A DNA stretch of 64,000 nucleotides from Alphaproteobacteria bacterium (GTDB lineage: Bacteria; Pseudomonadota; Alphaproteobacteria; UBA6615). The DNA lies in assembly GCA_022449545.1 (NCBI GenBank), contig JAKUPN010000001.1:186001-250000 (forward strand). The letters run 5' to 3'. Made by a program: the position numbers and the translations under genes. Positions 55,774-64,000 of this stretch are shown piece by piece. The notes under the pieces were generated by a model. The model was not told the origin of the DNA, did no database searches, and worked only from the letters and a program-made list of their open reading frames with translations. How positions within the stretch are numbered: position 1 is the first letter of the stretch; the number at the start of each line of letters is the position of its first letter.

Positions 55774-56160
55774 GTGTACGAGATAAACTCCCCCAAAATT
55801 TTAGCTGAAGTATCAGCTGCCCACGAACGATATGAACAAGCGCTCTCAGAAAATAACATAGATGTATTAGATGAATTATTCTGGGAAAACTCCATGACCT
55901 TACGATATGGAATTGGGGAAAATTTATATGGTCATGAACAAATAAGTATCTTTCGCAGAAAACGAGAAACCAGCGACCTTGATCGAGAAATACTAAAATT
56001 AATAATCACCACTTTCGGAAGAGATTTTGCAACAACAAATCTTGAATTCAAAAGATTAAAAAGCAATCAAATTGGTCGTCAAAGTCAAACCTGGTTGCGT
56101 ACCGAAAAAGGATGGCGGATTGTCTCAGCACACGTAAGCCTAATAAAGGAAGAAAAATAA
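55774..56160 (+). CDS. AtzH/HpxZ-like protein (DUF3225, SnoaL-like fold)
   Basis: This 128-residue protein matches the style of the DUF3225 family, which includes AtzH and HpxZ. Visible features are LYGHEQISIFRRKR and QSQTWLRTEKGWRIVSAHVS, the latter typical of NTF2/SnoaL-like folds. Members often accompany amidases of the AtzE/oxalurate type; the only amidase here is 22 kb away. The start is GTG with AAAGGA upstream. Biochemical role is not known. Confidence 0.82.
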   Translation: MYEINSPKILAEVSAAHERYEQALSENNIDVLDELFWENSMTLRYGIGENLYGHEQISIFRRKRETSDLDREILKLIITTFGRDFATTNLEFKRLKSNQIGRQSQTWLRTEKGWRIVSAHVSLIKEEK

Positions 56161-56191
56161 AGTCAGATTTAATAATCTATTTTTTTAAAAC

Positions 56192-56268
56192 TGGCGCGCC
56201 CGGGAAGACTCGAACTCCCAACCTTCTGATTCGAAGTCAGACGCTCTATCCAATTGAGCTACGGGCGC
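56192..56268 (-). tRNA. tRNA-Arg (anticodon TCG)
   Basis: The minus strand folds into a full cloverleaf of 77 bases. The acceptor stem GCGCCCG pairs with CGGGCGC, the D arm is GCTCAATTGGATAGAGC, the anticodon loop CTTCGAA sits on stem TCTGA/TCAGA, and the T arm contains GTTCGAGTC. The discriminator is G and CCA is encoded. The anticodon TCG reads the arginine codon CGA. Confidence 0.97.
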
Positions 56269-56494
56269 AAAAAAACATTCATCCTTTTAAAAAGTTTTCG
56301 AAAATTGTTGATTGCATTAATAACCCGAGAAGTTAATCAAAAGCCCCGTTGATAGCAAGCTAACGCCTTAATGATTGGAAAAAGTTTTATACATAATAAA
56401 CAAAAAAAATGAAGTATTGAAGTGGGTTGTCCACTCAAGTACAGATAGTTAACATCTTATAAGCTCAGTCATCGACCACTAAATGAAGTGATTT

Positions 56495-56974
56495 ATGAAT
56501 ATTGAAAAAGAAACCCAACATGACTTTCCAGTTTCCTGGGAACAACTTCACCGTGATGCGAAGGCGCTTGCCTGGCGCCTATCTGAAAAAGGACCCTGGG
56601 AAAAAATAGTTGCCATAACCCGAGGAGGTCTAGTCCCCGCTGCAATAGTTGCCAGAGAACTAGAAATGAGATTGGTAGACACGTGTTGCGTGACTTCTTA
56701 CGATCATAAAGAACAAGGAAAAATAGAAATACTGAAAGAAGTTTCCGGTGACGGTGCAGATACTCTTATAATCGATGACCTTGTGGATACAGGTAAAACA
56801 GCGAAAATTGTTAGGGAAATGTTGCCTAATGCTCACTTTGCTACAGTATATGCAAAGCCGGCTGGACGCCCGATGGTTGATACGTTTATAACTGAAGTAA
56901 GTCAAAACACCTGGATTCATTTTCCATGGGACCTTAGTTTGCAATTCGCCAGACCCATAGCAGCAGATGAGTGA
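56495..56974 (+). CDS. gpt: Xanthine(-guanine) phosphoribosyltransferase
   Basis: This enzyme salvages xanthine and guanine with PRPP. The 159-residue protein has the PRPP-binding motif [14 protein letters not shown], the flexible-loop region [29 protein letters not shown] near the N-terminus, and the purine-side [12 protein letters not shown] typical of Gpt rather than of Hpt. An upstream hairpin AGTGG-GTTGT-CCACT (56421-56435) may be part of its leader. It stands alone and converges with the TVP38 gene. Confidence 0.94.
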   Translation: MNIEKETQHDFPVSWEQLHRDAKALAWRLSEKGPWEKIVAITRGGLVPAAIVARELEMRLVDTCCVTSYDHKEQGKIEILKEVSGDGADTLIIDDLVDTGKTAKIVREMLPNAHFATVYAKPAGRPMVDTFITEVSQNTWIHFPWDLSLQFARPIAADE

Positions 56975-56993
56975 CTAAGGCCTTAGCCTAGCT

Positions 56994-57749
56994 CTACTCT
57001 TTTTTGTATTTTCTATATAAGACTGGGAGAAGTAATAACAGAGAACAGCCAATTAGAGGTAATAGTATTCTCGGCTCGTAGATGATTGTGAGGTTTATAG
57101 GATTACTTGTCTCTAATGAATTGGCCAAACCTTCACCCAGAGATGAATAAATGAACGCGCCTGGGATTATGCCGATTAAGGTAGCGCTGATATAAACTTT
57201 TATTGGAATATCAAAAAATGCCGATGCCAGATTAACTAACCAGAACGGAACAATAGGAATCAAACGCATCATTAACAGATATCTCAAGGAACTATGCCCT
57301 AATCGATCTTCTACCTTATTAAGAGCTGATTCAACTCTTGTCATAAGACCCAATTTAATTAGATCCTTTAGTACTACTCTCGCTATAAGAAAAATGCCTG
57401 TAGCGCCCAATACCCCCCCAAAAACTGATATCAATCCTCCAGTAAACCAGCCAAAAATAAATCCGCTGGCAACGGATAAAAAAACGCTGACCGGAAGTGA
57501 AAGGGCACAAATCAAAGCGTAAAAAAAGCAAGAAAAAATAATTGCAAAATACCTATGTCTTTCAACAAATAGACCTACTAACTCTCGCTTTAACTTGAGT
57601 TCATTTATAAGGTCATACCCATCAAAACCAGCTATAAAAAAAACAGCTAGTGAAACTATAATAACCCCGGCAAATGATAACTTTAGAACTAAATAATAAG
57701 AAATATTAAATTGGCCCCTAGTTCGCTCTTTTTTTATTTTATTATCCAT
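56994..57749 (-). CDS. TVP38/TMEM64-family membrane protein (DedA-like)
   Basis: This 251-residue inner-membrane protein belongs to the VTT/SNARE-associated family. It has a hydrophobic N-terminal segment (about 20-45), the family stretch LSLPVSVFLSVASGFIFGWFTGGLISVFGGVLGATGIFLIAR and the RLIPIVPFWLVNLASAFFDIPIKVYISATLIGIIPGAFIYSSLG region. Related proteins are linked to lipid scrambling and envelope upkeep. The role here is unknown. Confidence 0.9.
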   Translation of the reverse strand: MDNKIKKERTRGQFNISYYLVLKLSFAGVIIVSLAVFFIAGFDGYDLINELKLKRELVGLFVERHRYFAIIFSCFFYALICALSLPVSVFLSVASGFIFGWFTGGLISVFGGVLGATGIFLIARVVLKDLIKLGLMTRVESALNKVEDRLGHSSLRYLLMMRLIPIVPFWLVNLASAFFDIPIKVYISATLIGIIPGAFIYSSLGEGLANSLETSNPINLTIIYEPRILLPLIGCSLLLLLPVLYRKYKKE

Positions 57750-57867
57750 ATAAAATTGTTTCTTGTATTATTGCTTATATTTTTTTAGATAGTAATAGTT
57801 TACATAATTAGAAGTTATAATTAGATATCTAAGAAAATAGTATTTTGTGAATATAATGGCCTTTACA

Positions 57868-57896
57868 TTGACTTCGACCCATCTAGTCCTTATACA
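57868..57896 (+). promoter_or_regulatory. Predicted promoter of the rpmH-rnpA operon
   Basis: TTGACT (57868-57873) is followed after exactly 17 bases by TATACA (57891-57896). It lies 40 bases before rpmH and is one of the best promoter matches in the window, as expected for a ribosomal protein operon. Confidence 0.75.
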
Positions 57897-57935
57897 GCGC
57901 CAGTTTGCAGCTAGCGGATGAATGGAGCAGCTTAA

Positions 57936-58070
57936 GTGAAACGAACTTTTCAACCTAGTAACCTAATACGGAAGCGAAGGCATGGCTTCCGCTCTCGTAT
58001 GAAAACAGTCGGTGGCCGCAGAGTGTTATCACAGCGGCGCGCAAAAGGTCGCAAAAAATTATCTGCATAA
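57936..58070 (+). CDS. rpmH: 50S ribosomal protein L34
   Basis: Translating from the GTG at 57936 gives a 44-residue basic protein beginning [17 protein letters not shown] and containing [24 protein letters not shown], the classical L34 sequence. A GGAG ribosome site lies eight bases upstream. It is followed by rnpA, the universal partner of rpmH. Confidence 0.98.
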   Translation: MKRTFQPSNLIRKRRHGFRSRMKTVGGRRVLSQRRAKGRKKLSA

Positions 58071-58125
58071 TATGACCTGCTTGCAGCCTGCCTGATTCTC
58101 CAGACTTATTCGGAACCCAAAATAG

Positions 58126-58563
58126 ATGAGCTATCAGCCCAGTATTAATGCAATAGAAAACAAAGTTAAAAAATTACCGTCTATAGAAACTTTGAAAATG
58201 CGTTCAGATTTCGTAAGAATTGCAGCTAAAAAGCGGTATTGGGCTACCCCTGGACTTATCCTGCAAGTCAGTGAAAGCCCCAGAGAAACTTATGATAAAT
58301 CTGTAATTAGAATTGGCTACACCGCTTCAAAAAAGGTCGGAAACGCTGTTAAGCGTAATAGAGCTAGACGACGGTTAAGAGAAACAGTTAAAAAACTAAT
58401 GCCATTTCAAGTTGAGTCAGGAAATGACTTTGTAGTAATAGCCCGGTCAAAAACACTGAATCGACCATTCCAAGACCTACTATCGGATCTTGAGCTATCT
58501 TTAAAAAAGCTCGGAGTATGGAATGACCCGGTAATATTATATAATAAGAAAGATTCGATTTAA
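58126..58563 (+). CDS. rnpA: Ribonuclease P protein component
   Basis: RnpA is the protein subunit that helps the RNase P RNA mature tRNA 5' ends. The 145-residue protein has the hallmark basic motif KKVGNAVKRNRARRRLRE, the LKMRSDF segment near the N-terminus and FVVIARS near the end. The first 25 residues are a variable extension. The stop overlaps the yidD start by one base (TAATG). Confidence 0.96.
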   Translation: MSYQPSINAIENKVKKLPSIETLKMRSDFVRIAAKKRYWATPGLILQVSESPRETYDKSVIRIGYTASKKVGNAVKRNRARRRLRETVKKLMPFQVESGNDFVVIARSKTLNRPFQDLLSDLELSLKKLGVWNDPVILYNKKDSI

Positions 58564-58859
58564 TGAGATACTTAAAAGAAATAATTTCATGTTTATTAAG
58601 GGCTCTTATAATTGTTTACCAGTACATTTTTTCACCTATATTAGGGCCTAGTTGTCGATTTTACCCAACGTGCTCAGAATATGGCTTAGAATCTATAAAA
58701 TTACATGGACCATTTTTAGGCACAATATTAGCTATTAGACGTTTCATCAGATGCAACCCATGGGGCAGGCATGGCTATGATCCTGTGATTAGTACTCACA
58801 CCTCCAATAGTTTTAAACCTGTTCCAGAACAAACACTTAATAAATTACCTGAAAGCTGA
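58563..58859 (+). CDS. yidD: Membrane protein insertion efficiency factor YidD
   Basis: YidD is a small membrane-associated protein that assists YidC-dependent insertion. The 98-residue protein has the family signature YQYIFSPILGPSCRFYPTCSEYG with its conserved cysteines and the RFIRCNPWGRHGYDPV end motif. It overlaps rnpA by one base and precedes yidC by eight, in the usual order. Confidence 0.97.
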   Translation: MRYLKEIISCLLRALIIVYQYIFSPILGPSCRFYPTCSEYGLESIKLHGPFLGTILAIRRFIRCNPWGRHGYDPVISTHTSNSFKPVPEQTLNKLPES

Positions 58860-58867
58860 CCAAAAAT

Positions 58868-60688
58868 ATGGATCAAAAAAATCTTTTTATGGCGATAGCG
58901 GTATCTTTGGTAATTTTGCTCGGCTGGCAGTTCTTCGTTGAGGGACCGCGTCGAGAGGCTCAGCTAATGGAAGAAAAAAAGAAATCAGAATTAGCAGAGT
59001 TACAAAGAGGTAAAAATAAATCGAATACATCTTTACCAGCAATATCAAGTGAGAACCTGCTTATAAATGCAGAGAAACCCCGCAATGAAATAGTCAAAGA
59101 AACTCGTCGTATAAAATTAAAATCTGAGAGCCTTATCGGCTCAATTAATCTCGAAAATGGGCGCATCGACGATATCACTATGTTGAATTACAGAGAGAAC
59201 ATCGACCCAACGAGTGATAACGTGGTGCTATTGTCCCCCAAGGGTTCACCTAATCCTTATTTTGCGGAGTTCGGCTGGGCAAGCAGAGAAGGAACTTTCG
59301 GTGCAAGCGGAGCCAAATGGAAATCTTCAAAAGATACTCTAACCCCAGAATCACCAATTGTTCTAACATCTGAGACCAAAGAAGGCCTTAAGCTTAAAAG
59401 GACCTACTCGATTGATAACAAGTTTATGATTACTGTTGCAGATAGAATTGAAAATAATGGTAGTAATGCAATAAGTTTATCAGCCTTTGCTAGACTAAGC
59501 AGAGTAAACACCCCAGACACACTAGGATTTTTCATTCTTCATGAAGGCCCAATAGGAGTAATAGACGACACATTAAAAGAAATTGACTATGATGATCTTG
59601 AAGATGATTTTGATGAAAATAATGGCCGCCCAAAACCCACCACATTTCCCACGACTGGAGGTTGGCTAGGTATAACGGATAAGTATTGGCTGGCCGCTCT
59701 TATTCCTAATCAATCAAAGGCTGTAAACACTAGTTTTTCCTACCAAAAAACCGCAAAAGGGGCCGACTCTTATCAAACAGATATAATCGAACAACAAGTA
59801 CATGTCTTAAACCCAGGAGATTATGCTGAAGCTACTAACCGGTTGTTCGCCGGTGCAAAGGTTTTCGAAACTCTTAGCAAGTATAGAGATGAACAAAATG
59901 TTCCAAGGTTTGAAATGGCTATAGATTTCGGTTGGTTCTTTTTTATTACAAAGCCATTACTTCAAGTTCTGATTATAATTGCTGAGCAACTAGCAAATAT
60001 TGGTATTAATGCTAATTTTGGAGTAGCGATCTTATTGGTCACTGTCATCATAAAAATCTTATTTTTTCCACTTGCAAATAAGTCATATAAATCTATGAGT
60101 AAGATGAAAGGGCTTCAACCCAAGATGACCGAATTGAGGGAAAAATTTGGTGATGATAAGAGGAAAATGCAGCAAGAATTGATGGCAATGTATAAACGGG
60201 AGAAAGTAAACCCTGTATCTGGCTGTCTTCCTATGGTTTTGCAAATACCCGTGTTTTTTGCGCTATACAAAGTGCTATTTACATCTATTGAGATGAGACA
60301 ATCCCCTTTTTACGGTTGGGTGCATGATTTATCCGAGCGCGATCCAACAAACATTTTTGATTTATTTGGATTAGTCCCCTGGGACATGCCCTCCTTTCTA
60401 GCTGTAGGAACCAGCTTTATTGCTCTAGGTGCTTGGCCTTTGTTTATGGGAATCTCTATGTATCTTCAACAAAAATTAAACCCTGCCCCGGCGGATCCTC
60501 TACAAGCACGAATGTTTATGCTTATGCCTATAATGTTTACATTTTTTCTGGCTAATTTTCCTGTTGGTTTGGTTATTTATTGGACCTGGAACAACCTTCT
60601 TTCGGTATCTCAACAATACATAATCATGCGTAGAATGGGGGTTGCAATAGGGGGCGGAACGGTTTCCGATAGTGCTAAATCTAAATAG
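58868..60688 (+). CDS. yidC: Membrane protein insertase YidC
   Basis: YidC inserts proteins into the inner membrane alone or with SecYEG. The 606-residue protein has an N-terminal anchor (FMAIAVSLVILLGWQFFV), a large periplasmic domain (about 60-345) and the five-helix core from about 360, containing the MSKMKGLQPKMTELREKFGDDKRKMQQELMAMYKREKVNP coiled loop (conserved hydrophilic Arg helix), GCLPMVLQIPVFFALYKVL and the FPVGLVIYWTWNNLLSVSQQ ending. Size fits the Gram-negative form. Confidence 0.97.
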   Translation: MDQKNLFMAIAVSLVILLGWQFFVEGPRREAQLMEEKKKSELAELQRGKNKSNTSLPAISSENLLINAEKPRNEIVKETRRIKLKSESLIGSINLENGRIDDITMLNYRENIDPTSDNVVLLSPKGSPNPYFAEFGWASREGTFGASGAKWKSSKDTLTPESPIVLTSETKEGLKLKRTYSIDNKFMITVADRIENNGSNAISLSAFARLSRVNTPDTLGFFILHEGPIGVIDDTLKEIDYDDLEDDFDENNGRPKPTTFPTTGGWLGITDKYWLAALIPNQSKAVNTSFSYQKTAKGADSYQTDIIEQQVHVLNPGDYAEATNRLFAGAKVFETLSKYRDEQNVPRFEMAIDFGWFFFITKPLLQVLIIIAEQLANIGINANFGVAILLVTVIIKILFFPLANKSYKSMSKMKGLQPKMTELREKFGDDKRKMQQELMAMYKREKVNPVSGCLPMVLQIPVFFALYKVLFTSIEMRQSPFYGWVHDLSERDPTNIFDLFGLVPWDMPSFLAVGTSFIALGAWPLFMGISMYLQQKLNPAPADPLQARMFMLMPIMFTFFLANFPVGLVIYWTWNNLLSVSQQYIIMRRMGVAIGGGTVSDSAKSK

Positions 60689-60730
60689 AGTGTATCTACT
60701 ATAAGCCATAGCAGAATCGAGACGAAGTTA

Positions 60731-61381
60731 TTGGTAGAAGATATTAAAAATGTTGACAGGACGGAGTTAGGGCGCAAACTATTCTCGCAACCCTGTGAAT
60801 TCTTGCGAGGCGTGGAAAGACTGGAAGACCTATCCACTCCAGAACTTCCAGAGGTCGCCTTTGTTGGTCGGTCTAATTGCGGTAAATCAAGTCTATTAAA
60901 TGCCCTAACTGGAAGAAAGTCGCTTGCTAGAACTAGTAAAACCCCTGGTAGAACTAAACAACTAAACTTCTTTGATTTAGGACAAAAAGTATGGTTAGTC
61001 GATATGCCAGGTTATGGCTATGCTAAGGCTTCAAAAAAAGAAATTATGGAATGGAATCAAACCGTTAATGATTACTTAAAGGGAAGACCAACACTTCTAA
61101 AGCTATGCCTTTTAATTGATTCTAGACACGGAATAAAATCTAATGATATTGAAATGATGCAATTACTGGATAAAGCCGCAGTCAGCTATCATATAATACT
61201 TACTAAAATAGATAAAATAGGTAATCTAGATTTAGAAAACCGTATTAATTCGTGTTTTAAAATTTTAAAACTTCACCCTGCGGCTTTCCCTGAACCAATC
61301 CCAACAAGTTCCTTAAATGGTGAAGGGATTCCACAACTACGTGCAGAAATTGCTATTATGATACAACAGGGATCTAAATAA
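60731..61381 (+). CDS. engB: Ribosome biogenesis GTPase EngB (YsxC/YihA)
   Basis: EngB is a small GTPase needed for 50S assembly. The 216-residue protein has the G1 motif GRSNCGKSSL, the G2 Thr in TPGRTKQLNFF, the G3 motif VDMPGYG and the G4 motif LTKIDK. The start is TTG at 60731; no in-frame ATG or GTG lies upstream of the conserved region. It sits between yidC and argB as in many alphaproteobacteria. Confidence 0.95.
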   Translation: MVEDIKNVDRTELGRKLFSQPCEFLRGVERLEDLSTPELPEVAFVGRSNCGKSSLLNALTGRKSLARTSKTPGRTKQLNFFDLGQKVWLVDMPGYGYAKASKKEIMEWNQTVNDYLKGRPTLLKLCLLIDSRHGIKSNDIEMMQLLDKAAVSYHIILTKIDKIGNLDLENRINSCFKILKLHPAAFPEPIPTSSLNGEGIPQLRAEIAIMIQQGSK

Positions 61382-61426
61382 ATTAGTATAAGAGAAAATA
61401 CATTTATAAAAGAGAACTAAAATAAG

Positions 61427-62338
61427 ATGGCCAAAAAAACGAAACCACCGAATAGTGAAATGATAAGCACGGCTAGTGTTTTATCAGAAGCTCTTCCTTT
61501 TATGCGAAAACACTCAGGAAGAACATTTGTAATTAAGTATGGTGGACATGCCATGGGCGACAGTAAACTAGCTGAATTATTCGCTCGTGACGTAGTCTTA
61601 TTAAAACAGGTAGGAATTAACCCCGTTGTTGTTCACGGAGGAGGGCCACAAATAGGAGCTATGCTTGAACGTCTTAAGATAAAGAGCGAGTTCATTAATG
61701 GACTAAGGGTTACAGATAGTGAAACCGTTGAAATAGTGGAAATGGTTCTTTCAGGATCAATTAATAAGGCTATCGCTGCTGCAATTAATTCGGGAGGAGG
61801 ACGGGCTGTTGGTATATCAGGTAAAGATGGGAATCTTATACAAGCAACTAAAATAAAAGGAGACAAGAATCAATCCGATTCTAATATAGAAAAAGTTCTT
61901 GATCTTGGATTTGTGGGCGAGCCAACTAAGGTTGACCCGAGTCTTCTTAATGATCTTGTTCGTGCTGATGTAATTCCTGTCATAGCACCTCTTGCATTAG
62001 GAGATGACGGAGAGACTTATAATATAAATGCCGATACAGCTGCCGGAGCAATAGCAGAAGCGCTTCAGGCTGCACGTTTATATATGTTAACCGACGTGCC
62101 TGGGGTGATGAATGGAGAAGGACAAGTGATTCCAGACATTAACATTAACGAAGCAAAGGCCTTAATTAATGATGGGACTATCAGTGGTGGTATGATACCA
62201 AAGGTGGAAACATGTATTCGTGCTGTACAAAATCAAGTCGAAGCTTCTGTTATATTAGATGGCCGAATTAAACACTCATTGCTACTAGAAATTTTTACGG
62301 AACACGGTACTGGAACTGCAATTTGGTATAACAAATAA
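61427..62338 (+). CDS. argB: Acetylglutamate kinase
   Basis: ArgB phosphorylates N-acetylglutamate, the second step of arginine synthesis. The 303-residue protein has [19 protein letters not shown], the [21 protein letters not shown] stretch and [15 protein letters not shown]. An N-terminal helix (about residues 8-28) resembles that of arginine-sensitive hexameric enzymes, so feedback inhibition by arginine is likely. The other arginine genes argE, argF and argD are elsewhere in the window. Confidence 0.97.
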   Translation: MAKKTKPPNSEMISTASVLSEALPFMRKHSGRTFVIKYGGHAMGDSKLAELFARDVVLLKQVGINPVVVHGGGPQIGAMLERLKIKSEFINGLRVTDSETVEIVEMVLSGSINKAIAAAINSGGGRAVGISGKDGNLIQATKIKGDKNQSDSNIEKVLDLGFVGEPTKVDPSLLNDLVRADVIPVIAPLALGDDGETYNINADTAAGAIAEALQAARLYMLTDVPGVMNGEGQVIPDININEAKALINDGTISGGMIPKVETCIRAVQNQVEASVILDGRIKHSLLLEIFTEHGTGTAIWYNK

Positions 62339-62387
62339 GCTAAGTTCCAGTCACTTATATGAAAGATGTTCTGAGGGACCAACTTTT

Positions 62388-63083
62388 ATGAATGTACAGG
62401 ATTCACTAAAGAATAAAGATTTTTGGATTTTTGACCTTGATAATACTCTTTATCCCTCTTCAAATGGGCTAATGTCAGATGTTTCGGATAGGATGACTAA
62501 ATTTGTCTCAATGGTCACAGGCACGTCTACTGAAGAGGCCCTTATCGAACAGAAAGAATTATTCAAAAACCATGGAACAACCCTTCGCGGCCTAATGGTT
62601 AAGCACTCAATTGACCCGTGGGATTTTTTAAAGTTTGTCCATAATGTAGATTATGGTCTTGTTAAAAGAAATCACAAGTTAGGAAATGCCATAAAAGCAT
62701 TAAAGGGTACAAAAATTATATATACTAATGCCTCATCAGGTCATGCAAAAAAAGTATTAGAACGCCTGGGTTTCTTAGAACAATTTGATTTTATTTTTGA
62801 TGTCTCTGATGCTGCATGGATACCTAAACCCAACCTACGGTCATATCAAACACTCATGAAAAAAATAAAACTTGACCCTCTCTCTTCAGTTATGATTGAG
62901 GATATAGCTCCTAATTTAAAGCCTGCATCAGACATCGGCATGACAACTGTTTGGATCAAACAAAAGATTACTGAAGCACCTAGTTGGACACTTCCTGAAA
63001 AAAATAGTGATTACATAGACCATACTATAGATGACTTAACTGCGTGGCTTGAATCGTTAACGCTTAAACAAAAGAAGATTTGA
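62388..63083 (+). CDS. HAD-superfamily hydrolase, pyrimidine 5'-nucleotidase type
   Basis: This 231-residue phosphatase has HAD motif I FDLDNTLYPS, motif II YTNAS, the motif III Lys in WIPKPN and the motif IV acid in IEDIAPNLKPA. It belongs to the SDT1-like pyrimidine 5'-nucleotidase group, which often sits between argB and dapD in alphaproteobacteria. It would dephosphorylate UMP, CMP or similar nucleotides. Confidence 0.92.
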   Translation: MNVQDSLKNKDFWIFDLDNTLYPSSNGLMSDVSDRMTKFVSMVTGTSTEEALIEQKELFKNHGTTLRGLMVKHSIDPWDFLKFVHNVDYGLVKRNHKLGNAIKALKGTKIIYTNASSGHAKKVLERLGFLEQFDFIFDVSDAAWIPKPNLRSYQTLMKKIKLDPLSSVMIEDIAPNLKPASDIGMTTVWIKQKITEAPSWTLPEKNSDYIDHTIDDLTAWLESLTLKQKKI

Positions 63084-63166
63084 CCGTTGACAGAGTGACA
63101 TTTTGAACGCCATTTTCTTAAGACTAATTATATATTGTAAATTTGGGAAGCTTAAAGAGGAGTATT

Positions 63167-64000
63167 ATGACCAACGAAACCCTGCAGACAATAATTGAGA
63201 CCACTTGGGATAACCGCGACACAATAGGAACAGAGACCACTGGAGAATCTCGCGAAGCCGTTGAACAAGCTCTTGAGATGCTCGACCAAGGCTTAGTGAG
63301 GGTAGCGGAAAAACATAATGATCAGTGGGTTGTAAACCAGTGGCTAAAAAAAGCAGTTTTGCTCTCTTTTCGACTTAATGACATGAACAAGATAGAAGGT
63401 GGACCCGGCAAAAATACAAACTGGTGGGATAAAGTACCTTCCAAATTTTCAGAATGGAACGATTTGAAATTTCGAGATGCAGGATTTCGAGCGGTTCCAG
63501 GGAGTATTGTCAGGCATTCTGCCTATATAGCCCCTGGCGTCGTACTTATGCCTAGCTTCGTTAATCTCGGAGCCTATGTGGATAGTGGAACAATGGTAGA
63601 CACCTGGGCTACTGTTGGCAGCTGCGCTCAAATAGGTCAAAACGTTCACCTCTCTGGGGGAGCTGGCATCGGCGGTGTTCTTGAACCATTACAAGCATCC
63701 CCTGTAATCATTGAGGATAATTGTTTTATAGGAGCGCGTTCAGAGGTAGCTGAAGGGGTGATTGTTGAAACTGGAGCTGTTTTATCAATGGGGGTTTACT
63801 TAGGTGCATCAACAAAAATTGTTGATAGAGAGTCTGGAAATATCGTTACAGGCCGAGTTCCTCCTTATTCAGTGGTCGTTCCAGGCACACTACCGGGACA
63901 AAAATTAGAAGATGGTTCTAACGGACCGAATCTTTATTGTGCAGTTATTGTTAAAACAGTTGATGAGCAAACTCGTTCGAAGACTTCGATAAATGAGTTG
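63167..64000 (+). CDS. dapD: Tetrahydrodipicolinate N-succinyltransferase (3' end cut by window)
   Basis: DapD transfers succinyl from succinyl-CoA to tetrahydrodipicolinate in lysine and peptidoglycan precursor synthesis. The frame is open from ATG at 63167 to the last base, giving 278 residues; the family is about 280, so only a few residues are missing. The left-handed beta-helix hexapeptide repeats are clear ([45 protein letters not shown]), with [13 protein letters not shown] after them. A GAGGAG site precedes the start. Confidence 0.96.
   Translation, partial: MTNETLQTIIETTWDNRDTIGTETTGESREAVEQALEMLDQGLVRVAEKHNDQWVVNQWLKKAVLLSFRLNDMNKIEGGPGKNTNWWDKVPSKFSEWNDLKFRDAGFRAVPGSIVRHSAYIAPGVVLMPSFVNLGAYVDSGTMVDTWATVGSCAQIGQNVHLSGGAGIGGVLEPLQASPVIIEDNCFIGARSEVAEGVIVETGAVLSMGVYLGASTKIVDRESGNIVTGRVPPYSVVVPGTLPGQKLEDGSNGPNLYCAVIVKTVDEQTRSKTSINEL

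Noticed and set aside
56112-56336. Open frame of 74 codons on plus strand across the tRNA gene
   Set aside because: It runs through the antisense of tRNA-Arg and the end of the DUF3225 gene; a shadow frame.
56975-56986. Perfect palindrome CTAAGGCCTTAG between the convergent gpt and TVP38 genes
   Set aside because: There is no loop room and no T run on either side; it may be a weak stop, but a 12-base palindrome can arise by chance.

Overview
The window looks like chromosome of a free-living, aerobic, AT-rich alphaproteobacterium, most likely marine. By eye G+C is in the high 30s percent; I did not compute it. Pointers to the class are the order rpmH-rnpA-yidD-yidC-engB-argB-HAD-dapD, the hslO-argF-argD run, a type-2 (COX15-like) heme A synthase, an aa3-type oxidase operon with two subunit III genes, and groESL behind a CIRCE operator. 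No insertion sequence, phage, CRISPR array or rRNA operon was seen. One tRNA (Arg, anticodon TCG) is present. Genes are tightly packed, and several start with TTG or GTG behind good Shine-Dalgarno sites.

Layout. 0-2.2 kb: groES-groEL (minus) under CIRCE. 2.3-6.7 kb: ferredoxin-NADP reductase, then a two-subunit 2-oxoacid:ferredoxin oxidoreductase (KorAB). 7.2-14.7 kb: respiration block with ctaB, a pseudoazurin, a five-gene cytochrome c oxidase operon on minus (subunits II, I, III-like, III, IV) and ctaA. 14.8-20.5 kb: HIT protein, MFS carrier, a crotonase, then a COG0523 metallochaperone next to hisI and a dihydroorotase. 20.5-31.7 kb: catabolic block with an alpha/beta hydrolase, boxC and boxB (aerobic benzoyl-CoA epoxide pathway), a complete LIV-type ABC transporter with its binding protein, a CitE-like lyase and an acyl-CoA ligase. 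31.7-35.9 kb: amidase, Ldh2-family dehydrogenase, EamA transporter, cupin. 36.2-46.3 kb: housekeeping (apaG, folE, trkH, argE, hslO, argF, argD, recX) with a pair of ABC-2 permeases. 46.4-56.2 kb: MscS channel, cold-shock protein, CocE-type hydrolase, MFS, 3-hydroxyisobutyrate dehydrogenase-like protein, second crotonase, methyltransferase, TauE exporter, HSL-type hydrolase and an AtzH/HpxZ-like protein. 56.2-64 kb: tRNA-Arg, xanthine phosphoribosyltransferase, TVP38 protein, and the ribosomal L34 to dapD run; dapD is cut by the window end.

Three themes stand out. First, box genes for benzoyl-CoA dearomatisation lie beside a solute transporter, but boxA (reductase) and boxD (aldehyde dehydrogenase) are not in the window. 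Second, a COG0523 metallochaperone sits next to two normally zinc-dependent enzymes (HisI and dihydroorotase), each of which has lost one canonical metal-ligand residue; this suggests a zinc-sparing or metal-supply locus. Third, a blue copper protein adjoins heme and oxidase genes and may be an electron donor to the oxidase. All functions are read from motifs and family knowledge only; no database search was run.
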